Source of the DNA: Xanthomonas sp. Leaf131
Lineage (GTDB): Bacteria > Pseudomonadota > Gammaproteobacteria > Xanthomonadales > Xanthomonadaceae
Reading direction: 5' to 3'
Assembly (NCBI RefSeq): GCF_001423495.1
Contig: NZ_LMOG01000004.1
Span: 1 to 64,000 of the forward strand
DNA length: 64,000 nucleotides
In this document: positions 36,434 to 46,900 of the stretch, one piece after another
Layout of the letters: every line of letters starts with the position of its first letter
Position numbering within the stretch: position 1 is the first letter of the stretch
The notes under the pieces: generated by a model
Databases searched by the model: none
What the model was told of the DNA's origin: nothing
The model's input: the letters and a program-made list of their open reading frames with translations, nothing else
Position numbers and translations under genes: made by a program

Positions 36434-36871
36434 ATGCTGCAGCTGCGCATCGTCTTGTTGATCGGCCTGTCGAGTCCTTTGTCGGCATTTGCTGCGCCGC
36501 CGGAGCTGCCGACCGTGGCGCCACTGCCGTCACCGACGGCACCCGGTGCTGCTGCACAGGCGATGACGCCCCTACCGATCGAGCCGCCAGCGCCTGCCAC
36601 GACGCCATTGTTGCCTGCCGCTCCGTCCGGGCCATCCAGCGCCAAGGGCGGTGCAGAGGCCTCGCTGGCACCACAAGCCGGCACGCTGGTGCCGCGCAGC
36701 TTCCGCAGCCTGGATACTGATGCCGATGGTTCGCTGACGCTGGCCGAAGCCAGCGCCGACCCGATCCTGCGCGAGAATTTCACCGGCTTCGACAGCAATG
36801 GCGACGGGCGTTTGTCGCGCGATGAATTCGCCAGTTATCAGCCCGGTCCGGGTGACGCCGCAGGTGACTGA
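36434..36871 (+). CDS. Secreted EF-hand protein 2
   Basis: The 145-residue protein has a signal peptide (about 1-20, ending AFAA), a long Pro/Ala-rich stretch to about 85, and two EF-hand loops: DTDADGSLTLAE at 94-105 and DSNGDGRLSRDE at 120-131. Despite being next to EF-hand protein 1, the two share little outside the loops. It ends 37 bases before the HAD gene and may be co-transcribed with it. Confidence 0.8.
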   Translation: MLQLRIVLLIGLSSPLSAFAAPPELPTVAPLPSPTAPGAAAQAMTPLPIEPPAPATTPLLPAAPSGPSSAKGGAEASLAPQAGTLVPRSFRSLDTDADGSLTLAEASADPILRENFTGFDSNGDGRLSRDEFASYQPGPGDAAGD

Positions 36872-36908
36872 CCGCAGCAACGCTTCAGTGCGCTGCTAAA
36901 CTGATGCG

Positions 36909-37667
36909 ATGACCTCTTTTGCACAGCGCGACGGCCAGGCGATCCAACTGGTCGGCTTCGATGGCGACGATACCCTCTGGAAGAGCGAGGATTATTACCG
37001 CAGCGCCGAAGCGGATTTCGAAGCGATTCTGGCCGGCTATCTGGACCTGGGCGACAGCCGCATGCAGCAGCATCTGCTGGCGGTGGAACGGCGCAATCTC
37101 AAGGTGTTCGGCTACGGCGCCAAGGGTATGACGCTGTCGATGATCGAAACCGCGATCGAGCTGACCGCCGCGCGCATCGCCGCGCGCGATATCCAGCGCA
37201 TCGTCGAGATCGGCCGCGCCACCTTGCAGCACCCGGTGGAAGTCATCGCCGGCGTGCGCGAGGCGGTCAGCGCGATTGCTGCCGATCACGCGGTGGTGCT
37301 GATTACCAAGGGCGATCTGTTTCATCAGGAGCAGAAGATCGAGCAGTCCGGTCTGGCCGATCTGTTTCCGCGGGTGGAAGTGGTGTCCGAAAAAGATCCC
37401 AAGACCTACGCGCGCGTGCTGGGCGAGTTCGACCTGCCGGCGCGGCATTTTGTGATGATCGGCAATTCGCTGCGCTCGGACGTGGAGCCGGTGCTGGCCA
37501 TTGGCGGCTGGGGTATCTACACCCCCTACGCGGTGACCTGGGCGCACGAGCAGGAACACGGCGTGGCCGCCGACGAGCCGCGCATGCGCGAGGTGCCCGA
37601 CGCCGCCGGCTGGCCCGCCGCGGTACACGCGCTGGATGCACTGGCCCGGCAGCACGCGCTGGGCTGA
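36909..37667 (+). CDS. HAD-superfamily hydrolase
   Basis: The 252-residue protein has all HAD motifs: the nucleophile pair Asp18 and Asp20 in FDGDDTLW, motif II in LITKGD, the lysine in SEKDPKTY and motif IV in GNSLRSD. A helical cap lies between motif I and II. This build fits a phosphatase; the substrate is unknown. The ATG at 36909 has only a weak upstream site. Confidence 0.85.
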   Translation: MTSFAQRDGQAIQLVGFDGDDTLWKSEDYYRSAEADFEAILAGYLDLGDSRMQQHLLAVERRNLKVFGYGAKGMTLSMIETAIELTAARIAARDIQRIVEIGRATLQHPVEVIAGVREAVSAIAADHAVVLITKGDLFHQEQKIEQSGLADLFPRVEVVSEKDPKTYARVLGEFDLPARHFVMIGNSLRSDVEPVLAIGGWGIYTPYAVTWAHEQEHGVAADEPRMREVPDAAGWPAAVHALDALARQHALG

Positions 37668-37733
37668 GCTTAGGGCGGTTGCAAGGTGCATCGCCGGCCT
37701 GACACCGGCGCGGGCATGCGGCATCATCGGCGC

Positions 37734-38327
37734 ATGCCTTTACTGCCTACTTTCCGGTTGCGATCTCTGCCAGTGCTGATGGCGCTGCTGTTGCCGGCGC
37801 TGGCAGCTGCGCAGACGCCGCCTGCATCCGCAGCTGCGGCACAGGACGCAGCGCCCGCAGTGACCCCTGGCACCGGCGATGCCTGGGTGGACCAGCATCT
37901 GGCCGACATGGGCAGCTATGCGCAGCGCTATCCGCAAAGCTTTATCGGCGAGGTGGCGCGTTACACCGGCACCCCGCGCGGTTACGTGCAGGCGCTGCTG
38001 CAGGTGCATGGGTGGCATGCCGGGGATATCTATTTCGCCTGTTTCTGGGCGCAGACGTTGCAGCTGTCCTGTCGCGACACGGTACGCGCCTACAGCCGCG
38101 ATCATCACGATGGCTGGCAAGGCGTCGTGACGCGGCTGTCGGCCAGCCCGGACCCCGTGCACATGCGCGCGTTGCGGCATGCCATCGTCGCCAGCTACGA
38201 CCGCTGGGAGCGGCCGATCACGCTGGACACGTTGTTGCGCCGCCAGCTGGGCGACCATGCGCAGCGACTGGAGGCCGCACGCCAGGCCAGCGAAGCGGAC
38301 GAGGCGGCGGCCCAAGCGGGGCTGTAG
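37734..38327 (+). CDS. Uncharacterised secreted protein (197 aa)
   Basis: I do not recognise a family. The product has a signal peptide (about 1-26, ending LAAAQT), an Ala/Pro/Gln-rich linker to about 50, and a helical domain with clustered aromatic and cysteine residues (GDIYFACFWAQTLQLSCRD, Cys at about 102 and 112) and then RAYSRDHHDGWQGVVTRLS. The two cysteines could form a disulfide. The gene lies between the HAD hydrolase and HglS on the same strand. Confidence 0.7.
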   Translation: MPLLPTFRLRSLPVLMALLLPALAAAQTPPASAAAAQDAAPAVTPGTGDAWVDQHLADMGSYAQRYPQSFIGEVARYTGTPRGYVQALLQVHGWHAGDIYFACFWAQTLQLSCRDTVRAYSRDHHDGWQGVVTRLSASPDPVHMRALRHAIVASYDRWERPITLDTLLRRQLGDHAQRLEAARQASEADEAAAQAGL

Positions 38328-38486
38328 CGCGTGTCTAGCACCGGGCGGCGTACGCAGTCTCCATGCCGCGCGGCTGTCTGCACGCCAACGGCTTGCCCCG
38401 ATGCTGCCGTGCAGCTGGTCGGCGGATGGCGCGGTCGGCGAGAATGCTGCAACGCTGGCGTTGGCCGGCTCTGCCAAGACCAGCCC

Positions 38487-39854
38487 ATGCGCGATACCGT
38501 GTTTGTCTCTCCCGATCAGATCCGCAGCCTGTTCGCCCAGGCGATGTCGGACATGTATCGCGCCGAGGTGCCGTTGTATGGCGAGCTGATGACGCTGGTG
38601 GCGCAGGTCAATGCCGACACCCTGAGCGCCGATGCCGCCCTGGCCGCACGCTTGCAGCGCAACGAGGAGCGCGCGCGGCTGGATCTGGAACGCCATGGCG
38701 CGATCCGGGTCGGCACCGCACAGGAACTGGCCACCTTGCGGCGGTTGTTTGCGGTGATGGGCATGCATCCGGTGGGCTATTACGACCTGTCGGTGGCCGG
38801 CGTGCCGGTGCATTCCACCGCATTCCGCCCGATCGACGATGCCGCGCTGTCGGCCAATCCGTTCCGCGTGTTCACCTCGTTGCTGCGGCTGGAATTGATC
38901 GAAGACGCCGCGTTGCGTGCGCAGGCCGAGCAGATCCTGCAGCAGCGGCAGATCTTCACCGCCGGCGCGCTGGACTTGATCGAACAGCAGGAGCGTCACG
39001 GCGGGCTGGATGCGACGCAGGCGCAGCAGTTCGTGGCGCAAGCGCTGGAAACCTTCCGTTGGCATGGCGATGCCACTGTGTCGCTGCCGACCTATCGCGC
39101 GCTGAGCGAGGCGCACAAATTGATTGCCGATGTGGTGAGTTTCCACGGCCCGCATATCAACCATCTGACCCCGCGCACGCTGGATATCGATGCGGCGCAG
39201 GCGCAGATGCAGCGCGCCGGCATCGATGCCAAGGCGGTGATCGAAGGCCCGCCGCAGCGGCGCATTCCGATCCTGCTGCGCCAGACCAGCTTCAAGGCAT
39301 TGGAAGAGCCGGTGCGCTTTGTCGGCGACAGCGGGCTGGCCGAGCACGGCACGCACACCGCGCGCTTTGGCGAGATCGAGCAGCGCGGGCTTGCGCTCAC
39401 GCCCAAGGGCCGCGCACTGTACGACGCGTTGCTGGCGCAGGCACGCGACAGCGATGGAGCAGGCAGCACCGGCGCCGATTACGCCACACGCCTGCAGACG
39501 GCGTTTGTGGCGTTTCCCGATGACGAAGCGCTGCTGCGTCAGGAAGGCCTGGGCTATTTTCGTTATGCGTTCACCGAGGCAGGCCGCGCCGATCCTGCAC
39601 AAGTGGCTGCAATGCCGGCAGAAACTGCGATCGCGCTTGGCCTGGTCAGCGCCGATCCGATTATCTACGAAGACTTTTTGCCGGTGAGTGCGGCCGGTAT
39701 CTTCCAGTCCAACCTGGGCGGCGCCGAACAACGCGCCTACGCAGCACACTCGAGCAAGCGCAGTTTCGAACAGGCCCTGGGCGCGCAGGTGCATGACGAG
39801 TTTGCGCTGTACGCGCAGCTGGAGCGGGCATCGCTGCAGGCGTTGGTGGTGTAA
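38487..39854 (+). CDS. 2-oxoadipate dioxygenase/decarboxylase (HglS/YdcJ, DUF1338)
   Basis: DUF1338 enzymes such as HglS convert 2-oxoadipate to D-2-hydroxyglutarate with loss of CO2, in D-lysine breakdown, using Fe(II). The 455-residue product matches in length and in conserved patches: VGYYDLSVAGVPVHSTAFRP near 100 with a probable metal histidine, FHGPHINHLTPRTLDID near 215, and DFLPVSAAGIF near the end. No other lysine-catabolism gene lies nearby, so the pathway assignment rests on the family. It converges on the mdtABC operon across a repeat-rich gap. Confidence 0.85.
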   Translation: MRDTVFVSPDQIRSLFAQAMSDMYRAEVPLYGELMTLVAQVNADTLSADAALAARLQRNEERARLDLERHGAIRVGTAQELATLRRLFAVMGMHPVGYYDLSVAGVPVHSTAFRPIDDAALSANPFRVFTSLLRLELIEDAALRAQAEQILQQRQIFTAGALDLIEQQERHGGLDATQAQQFVAQALETFRWHGDATVSLPTYRALSEAHKLIADVVSFHGPHINHLTPRTLDIDAAQAQMQRAGIDAKAVIEGPPQRRIPILLRQTSFKALEEPVRFVGDSGLAEHGTHTARFGEIEQRGLALTPKGRALYDALLAQARDSDGAGSTGADYATRLQTAFVAFPDDEALLRQEGLGYFRYAFTEAGRADPAQVAAMPAETAIALGLVSADPIIYEDFLPVSAAGIFQSNLGGAEQRAYAAHSSKRSFEQALGAQVHDEFALYAQLERASLQALVV

Positions 39855-40151
39855 GGCGGCAACTAGGCGACGGTATCCGGTGGGTGCGCGCGTTAGCGGA
39901 CTACCGCAGTTTCAGATCCCGTACGCGATATCGCCCAGCGGCAGGCACCACGAAGAGCGACTGACAAAACCGCTCAAGCGTTGTTCGATGGCGGCAGCGT
40001 GTTGACCACGTGCCCCTGCGTGGACGCATGAAGTGGTATCGGGAATTGCAGCGACGTTGATCGGGTAGAACTAACCTGATCAAACCGCACCTCATCGGAC
40101 AGCCGCACAAAGCGCACTGCTCGCAACCACGCACACCGACCATCTTCGATG

Positions 40152-40257
40152 GCCCTTGCCCGCCTACCGTCGCGGGACCTTACGCGGCATGGATGCCGCG
40201 TAAGAGCCTACAAGGACGTACTTGCGGCGTGTCCCGCGATGGTGGGCGGGCAAGGGC
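40152..40257 (-). repeat. Solo palindromic unit A
   Basis: A 106-bp copy of unit A alone, with arms GCCCTTGCCCGCC and GGCGGGCAAGGGC and the inner stem-loop. No unit B adjoins it within 100 bp. The rest of the 850-bp gap between HglS and mdtC (39855-40151, 40258-40384, 40651-40704) shows no gene. Confidence 0.85.
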
Positions 40258-40384
40258 TCTGCAACGAAGTCGCAGATCATCCGCTCCGCACCCGGCGCAT
40301 CCACACCGTTCGATGACCTCTCAAGGCGACCGGGATCTTGTGCTTCAGCGTTGCTTGGATGTTCCGAAGCCGAGTGCGTCGAGG

Positions 40385-40650
40385 GCGCGATGCCCTCACC
40401 GCTCGCGGGACACGCCGTGAATCCATCCCTGGAGGCTCGGTGGCGGCATCCATGCCGCCACACGGTCCCGCAATCGGCGAGGGCACCGCGCCAGAGAGTT
40501 GATCGGTAGCTTTGTTTAAAACCCTGCACACCGACACTCTCGGCTGGTTCTAGCCCGCTCACCGTCGCGGGACCTTACGCGGCATGGATGCCGCGTAAGA
40601 GCTTACAAGGACGTACTTGCAGCGTGTCCTGCGATGGTGGGCGGGCAAGG
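40385..40650 (-). repeat. Composite palindromic repeat, copy 2 (complete, reversed)
   Basis: Read on the minus strand this is unit A (40551-40650), a spacer with GTCGGTGTGCAGGGTTTT, and a complete unit B (40385-40491) with arms GCGCGGTGCCCTCGCC and GGTGAGGGCATCGCGC. The length is about 266 bp, as for the copy at 59007-59272. It lies between converging HglS and mdtC. Confidence 0.88.
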
Positions 40651-40704
40651 CGCAACGCATCCACACCGTTCAATCACTTCTCTTTGGTTTTTGTCAGCCC
40701 AGCC

Positions 40705-43700
40705 TCAGTGCGCCGAGGCAGCCGGGCGCCGTGACGCGGCGCGCTCAGCACGACGTGCCCGCGCCCGTGCGCGACGCGCCTTCCAGCGCTCACTCAGGCA
40801 CGAGAAGATCACGTACAGCGCCGGGGTGCTGAGCAGGGTCAGGCTCTGTGAGAACACCAGCCCGCCGATCATTGCGATGCCGAGCGGGCGGCGCAGTTCC
40901 GAGCCTTCGCCCAGGCCCACCGCCAGCGGCACCGCGGCCAGGATCGCCACCATCGTGGTCATCATGATCGGCCGGAAGCGCACGATCGAGGCCTCGCGCG
41001 CGGCCGCGCGCGCATCCATGCCGTGCACGCGCTGCGCCACCAGCGCGAAGTCGATCATCATGATCGCGTTCTTCTTGACGATACCGATCAACAGCACCAG
41101 CGCAATCATCGAGATCACCGACAACTCGGTGTTGGTGAGGAACAACGCCAGCAGCGCGCCCACGCCGGCGGCCGGCAGCGTGGACAGGATGGTGACGGGG
41201 TGGATCAGGCTCTCGTACAACATGCCCAGCACGATGTAGACGGTGAGCACCGCAGCCAGCAACAACACGCCCATCGAATTGGGGCTGAGCTGCACGTTGA
41301 AGCTGTCGTCGCCGCTGAGGCGGATACCGTCGGGCATGCGCAGCCCGTCCACGGCGGACTTGATGATCAGATCCGCCTCGCCGGTGCTGACGCCCGGTGC
41401 CAGGTTGTAGCTCAGATCCATCGTGGTGTACTGGTTTTCATGGATGATCTGCGGCGGCGCCAGCCCGGGCACCTGGGTGGCGACCGAGGTGATCGGCACC
41501 ATCAGGCCGGCACGGTTGGGCACGAACACCTGATCCAGCGCCTTGGGCGTGGCGGTCTGCGAGGGCAACGCATTGACCACCACGCTGTACTGGTTGAGAT
41601 CCGAATAGATGGTGGAAATGGAGCGCTGGCCGAACGCGCCATACAACGCGCCGTCGATCGCACCGACCGAGATGCCCAGGCGCGCGGCCTTGGCACGATC
41701 GATCACGATGTTCTGGCGCAAACCCGAGGTATCCACGTCGGTGCCGACATCGCGCAGGCGCGGATTCTTCTTCAATGCGGTCTGCAGTTTGGGCAACCAT
41801 TCCTGCAGCTGCGCCAGGTCGTTGCCCTGCAGCGAGACGCGGTATTGCGCGCCCTGGCTGGTGCCGCCACCGCCATCGCTGGGCAGGTCCTGGATCGCGC
41901 GCAGGCGCAGATCCAGATCCGGGTAACGGTCGGCCTTGGCGCTGAGGCGGGCGACCACTTGCGCGGTGGTATCGCGGCGGCCTTCGTCGCGCTTTTTCAA
42001 TTCGATATTGAACGAGGCGCTGGAGCCCTGGCGGCCCGAGCCCAGCCGCGCACCCACAGTCTTCACTGCGGGGTCGGCCATCAGCATGTCGGTGATGCGG
42101 CGCTGGCGGCTGACCATGTCGGCAAACGACACCGTGGCGCTGGAATTGGCGCGGCCCCAGATCAGGCCGGTGTCCTGCGCGGGGAACGAGCCTTTCTTGA
42201 CCGCGCTGCCGAGGAAGATGGTTGCACCGATCAACAACAACGGCGTCAGCGACAGCAGCAGCGCGTGGCGCAACGAAAAGTCCAGCGCCACGGTGTACAC
42301 GGCGAGCATGCGCTCATGCATGCGGTCCAGCCAGGCGCCGAAACGGCCGGGTGTTTCCGGCTCGGTATGCGCCGACAGAAAGCGGCTGCACAAGGCCGGC
42401 GTCAAGGTCAGCGACACCAGCATCGACACCACGATCGCCGCCACCAGGGTCACGGTGAACTCGCGGAAGAACGCACCGACCATGCCGCTGGCAAACAGCA
42501 TCGGAATGAACACCGCCACCAGCGAGGCGGTGATCGAGACGATGGTGAAACCGATCTCGCGCGCACCGGCGAGTGCGGCGTCCAGACGCGACATGCCTTC
42601 GTCGAGATGGCGCATGATGTTTTCGATCACCACGATCGCATCGTCGACCACAAAACCAATCGCGATCACCAGCGCCAGCAGGCTGAGGTTGTTCAAGGTG
42701 AAGCCGAGCACGTACATCACCAGCGCCGAGCCGGCCAGCGACAGCGGCACGGTGACTGCGGCAATCAAGGTCGGGGCCAGCCGGCGCAGGAACAACGCCA
42801 TGGTCAGGATCACCATCACCAGGCTGATCATCAGCGTGGCCTGCACCTCGTGCAGCGAGGCGCGGATGGTGGGCGTGCGGTCGAAGTAGGGCGTGAGTGT
42901 GGTGCCGGGCTGCAGGTAGGCGCGCAACTCGGGAATCTGCGCCTTCACCTGGTCCACGGTTTCGACGATGTTGGCGCCGGCGCGGGTGAAGGCATACATC
43001 ACCACCGCGGGCTTGCCGTCGAACCAGGCGGCTTGATAGGCATCCTGCTGGCCGTCGTAGACGGTGGCCACATCGCCCAGCCGTACGATGCGCCCGTTGG
43101 ACTGGGTGGAGATGGCCAGCTGCGCGAAATCGGCGGCCTTGGCGACCGAGTCGTTGGCGACGATCGCCATGGTGGTGTTGCCGTCGGACAGAAAGCCGGT
43201 CGGCGAGGTGACGTTGGCTGCACGCACCGCGTTGCGCAGATCGTCCGGGGTCAGGCCTAGCGCGTTGAGCGCGCGCAGATCCACATCCACACGCACTGCC
43301 GGTGTGGACGCGCCAGCGATATCCACCGAACTGATACCGGTGATCTGGCGCAGCCGTTGCGCCAGCAGCGAGTCGGCGACGTTGTAGAGCTCATCGGCCG
43401 ATTGGGTGTCGGAGGTCAACGCGATGGCGATGACCGGGTCGTCGTTCGGGTTGGCTTTCGAATAGATCGGCGTGCCGAGCCCGGACGGCAGGTCCGATTG
43501 CGAGGAGTTAATCGCGGTCTGCACATCCTGCGCGGCCGAATCGATGTTGCGATTGCTCTGGAACACCAGCACCACCAGGCTGCTGCTCTCCGAACTGGAG
43601 GAGCGCATGCGGTCGATGCCGGGCAGCTGGCCCAGGTGCCGTTCCAGCGGCGCAGTGACGGTGGAGGCCATGGTGCTGGCATCGGCACCGGACTGCGTGG

Positions 43701-43845
43701 CATGCACGAAGATCACCGGAATCTGGATGTTCGGCAACGCCGCCACGCCCAGCCGCAGATAGCACATCAGACCGATCACGAACAAACCGATCGCCAGCAG
43801 CGAAGTGCCGATCGGGCGCTTGATGAAGGGGGCGGAGATGTTCAT
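40705..43845 (-). CDS. mdtC: RND efflux permease, MdtC-like
   Basis: The 1046-residue inner-membrane transporter has twelve helices and two large periplasmic loops, the proton-driven RND drug-pump architecture. Typical elements are FIKRPIGTSLLAIGLFVIGL at the start, DDAIVVIENIMRH with the paired aspartates of helix 4, and VKKNAIMMIDFAL with the lysine of helix 10. It follows mdtB, and MdtB and MdtC are known to form a mixed trimer. GGGAATC units lie just before its ATG. The frame extends 15 codons upstream through those repeats. Confidence 0.92.
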   Translation of the reverse strand: MNISAPFIKRPIGTSLLAIGLFVIGLMCYLRLGVAALPNIQIPVIFVHATQSGADASTMASTVTAPLERHLGQLPGIDRMRSSSSESSSLVVLVFQSNRNIDSAAQDVQTAINSSQSDLPSGLGTPIYSKANPNDDPVIAIALTSDTQSADELYNVADSLLAQRLRQITGISSVDIAGASTPAVRVDVDLRALNALGLTPDDLRNAVRAANVTSPTGFLSDGNTTMAIVANDSVAKAADFAQLAISTQSNGRIVRLGDVATVYDGQQDAYQAAWFDGKPAVVMYAFTRAGANIVETVDQVKAQIPELRAYLQPGTTLTPYFDRTPTIRASLHEVQATLMISLVMVILTMALFLRRLAPTLIAAVTVPLSLAGSALVMYVLGFTLNNLSLLALVIAIGFVVDDAIVVIENIMRHLDEGMSRLDAALAGAREIGFTIVSITASLVAVFIPMLFASGMVGAFFREFTVTLVAAIVVSMLVSLTLTPALCSRFLSAHTEPETPGRFGAWLDRMHERMLAVYTVALDFSLRHALLLSLTPLLLIGATIFLGSAVKKGSFPAQDTGLIWGRANSSATVSFADMVSRQRRITDMLMADPAVKTVGARLGSGRQGSSASFNIELKKRDEGRRDTTAQVVARLSAKADRYPDLDLRLRAIQDLPSDGGGGTSQGAQYRVSLQGNDLAQLQEWLPKLQTALKKNPRLRDVGTDVDTSGLRQNIVIDRAKAARLGISVGAIDGALYGAFGQRSISTIYSDLNQYSVVVNALPSQTATPKALDQVFVPNRAGLMVPITSVATQVPGLAPPQIIHENQYTTMDLSYNLAPGVSTGEADLIIKSAVDGLRMPDGIRLSGDDSFNVQLSPNSMGVLLLAAVLTVYIVLGMLYESLIHPVTILSTLPAAGVGALLALFLTNTELSVISMIALVLLIGIVKKNAIMMIDFALVAQRVHGMDARAAAREASIVRFRPIMMTTMVAILAAVPLAVGLGEGSELRRPLGIAMIGGLVFSQSLTLLSTPALYVIFSCLSERWKARRARARARRAERAASRRPAASAH

Positions 43846-43857
43846 GGATTGACTGCC

Positions 43858-43885
43858 GGGAATCGGGAATCGTGAATCGGGATTC
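43858..43885. repeat. GGGAATC heptamer run upstream of mdtC
   Basis: Four head-to-tail heptamers (two GGGAATC, one GTGAATC, one GGGATTC) fill 43858-43885, 13 bases before the mdtC start codon, within the 130-bp mdtB-mdtC gap. Confidence 0.85.
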
Positions 43886-43975
43886 GGCAAGCAAGGCCAA
43901 CGCTACGCCCGAGTGCGCGGGTGCGCAGGCGAGGCCGCCGGCCGGTAACCCGATCAGCCATCGCTCCACCGCTCG

Positions 43976-46900
43976 TCATGCCGGGCGCTCCGAGGTGGAT
44001 GCCGGGGTCACGCCGTCGCGGCGTGCGGCACGCCGCGCGCGCCAATCGCGCACGCGCTCGCCGGCACGTTCCATGTACAGATAGATCACCGGCGTGGTGT
44101 ACAGCGTCACCAACTGCGAGAGCAGCAGGCCGCCGACGATGGCAATGCCCAGCGGGCGGCGCAGTTCCGAGCCGATGCCGGTGCCCAAAGCCAGCGGCAG
44201 CGCGCCCAGCATGGCGGCGGCGGTGGTCATCATGATCGGGCGGAAGCGCAGCAGGCAGGCGCGCCGGATCGCTTCGTGCGCGTTGGCGCCTTCGCGGCGT
44301 GCGTCGATCGCGAAGTCGATCATCATGATCGCGTTCTTCTTGACGATACCGATCAGCAGCACGATGCCGACGATGCCGTCCACCGACAGGCTCAGCCCGC
44401 ACATCATCAGCGCCAGTAGCGCACCGACGCCGGCCGGCGGCAACGTGGAGATAATCGTCAGCGGGTGGATGTAGCTCTCGTAGAGCACGCCCAGCACGAT
44501 GTAGATCACCACGATCGAGGCCAGCAGCAGCCACACGATATCGGTCTGGCTGCCGGTGAATTCGGCCGCCTTGCCGACGAACTCGGCATGTACCTGGGTC
44601 GGGATCTTGAGATCTTCGCGCGCTTGTTCGATCGCTTCCACTGCTTGCGACAGCGAGTGGCCCGGCGCCAGATTGAACGAGACGGTGACCGCCGGCAGCT
44701 GTTGCTGATGGCTCACCACCAACGGCGTGTTGGTGACCTTGGCCTCGGCCAGTGCGGCCAGCGGAATGATGCTGCCGGCGCCGACCACGATGCCGGTGTT
44801 CTGCGCGCCCACGCCGGTGGCGGTGGACGAGTTAGACGAGCTCACCTGACCGAAGCTGGTCGCATTGGTGCCGGTCAACGCGCCGCTGCCGTTGCTGGCC
44901 ACTGCCAGCTGATTCATCAACGCGGTGCTGCTGCGGAATTCCGGCGCCACTTCCAGCACCACCCGGTACTGATTGAGCTCGGTGAAGATGGTGGAGATCT
45001 GGCGTTGGCCGAAGGCGTCGTACAGGGTGTCGTCGATGGTCTGCATCGGCACGCCGAGCATGCTGGCCTTGTCGCGGTCGATGGTCAGTTCCAGCGCGCG
45101 CCCCTGGTTGGCCAGGTTGTTGTCCACGTCCGCCAACTCGGGCAGCTTGCGCATCGCCTCGGTCATGCGTGCGGCCCAGGTGGCCAGTTCGGCGCTGTCC
45201 ACATCCGACATCGAGTACTGGTATTCGGTGGCGGCCACGCGCGTGTCCAGGGTGACGTCCTGCACCGGCTTGAGGAACAGCGCCACGCCCGGAATGCCGG
45301 ACACCGCTTTCTGCAGGCGCGGCAGCACCTCATCCAGGCTGTCGCGGTCGCCGCGCGTCTTCAGCACGATCGACAACTGGCCCTGGTTGAGGGTGGGATT
45401 CATCGAGCCGGCGCCGATGAAAGCCGCCACGCCGGTCACTGCCGGATCTTTTTGCAGTGCTGCGGCCACCGCCTGGGTGCGCTGCTCCATCTGCGGGAAC
45501 GCCACGTTCTGATCGGCCTGCACCACGCCGGTGATCAGGCCGGTGTCCTGCTCTGGCAGCAAGCCCTTCGGGATTGCAATGTACAGCACCACGGTCAGCG
45601 CCACCGCACCGATCGCCACGGCCAGGGTCAGCGGCTGATGCGCCAGGACCCAGTCCAGGCTGCGCTCGTAGGTGCCCATGGTGCGCGTCCACAGATTGGT
45701 CTTGCCGGCAGCGGCTGCGCGTTCGTGTGCGTCCTCGCCTTCGGGCAAGGCATCGGGCTTGAGCAGGTAGGCGCACATCATCGGCGTCAGCGTCAGCGAC
45801 ACCAGCATCGAGATCACCACTGCAATCGACAGCACCCAGGCAAACTCATGGAACAGGCGTCCGGTGACGCCTGGCATCAGCAGCAGTGGCAGGAATACCG
45901 CCACCAGCGACACGGTCAGCGACAACACGGTGAAGCCGATCTGCTTGGCGCCGATTTCGGCCGCCTCTGGCCCGCTCTTGCCCTGTTCGATATAGCGCAC
46001 GATGTTTTCGATCATCACGATCGCATCGTCGACCACGAAACCGGTCGCCACCACCAGCGCCATCAGCGACAGGTTGTCCAGCGACATGCCCGCAAACGCC
46101 ATCACCCCGAAGGTGCCGGCCAGCGACAGCGGCACCGCCACCGAGGGAATGATGGTGGCCCACAGCCGGCGCAGGAACACGAAGATCACCGCCACCACCA
46201 GAAAGATGGTCAGCACCAGGGTGAACTTCACTTCATGCACGGAGGCGCGGATGGTTTCGGTGCGGTCGGAGAACACCTCCAGATGCACGTCGGCCGGCAG
46301 CACCGATTGCAGCTGCGGCAGGATGCTGCGGATCTGCTCCACTGTCTGCACGATATTGGCGCCGGGCTGGCGGCGGATTTCCAGCAGCACCGCCGGTTTG
46401 CCGTCGGCCCAGGCGGCGAGCTGGTCGTTTTCCACCCCGTCCACAACATTCGCCACATCGGCCAGCCGCACCGGGCGGCCATTGCTGTAGCTGATGATGG
46501 TTTCGCGGTATTGCGCCGCATCGGTGAGCTGGTCGTTGGTGCCGATGCTGTAGGACTGGGTCTTGCCGTTGAGCGAGCCCTTGGGCGCGCTGACATTGGT
46601 CTGGGTCAGCGCGCTGCGCAGCGACTCCATGGTCAGGCCCATGTTCGACAGCTGCGCCGGGTTGACCTGGATGCGCACCGCCGGCCGCACGTTTCCGGCG
46701 ATCGAGACCAGACCCACGCCGGGCACCTGCGACAGGCGCTGGGCCAGGATCGCATCGGCGTAGCGGTTGACCTCGCGCAGCGGCAGCGAATCGGAGGTGA
46801 GTTTGAGCGTGAGGATGGCCGCGTCGGCCGGATTGACCCGGTTGTAGACCGGCTGATACGGCAGCGACGAGGGCAGGGTGGCCTGGCGGATCGCCGCCTG

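Noticed and set aside
40152-40650. Possible CRISPR array
   Set aside because: The repeats are long imperfect palindromes with different units and irregular spacing, not short identical repeats with equal spacers, and no cas gene is near.
41023-43260. A 745-codon open frame on the plus strand
   Set aside because: Antisense shadow of mdtC, with the same His/Arg/Gln-rich composition.
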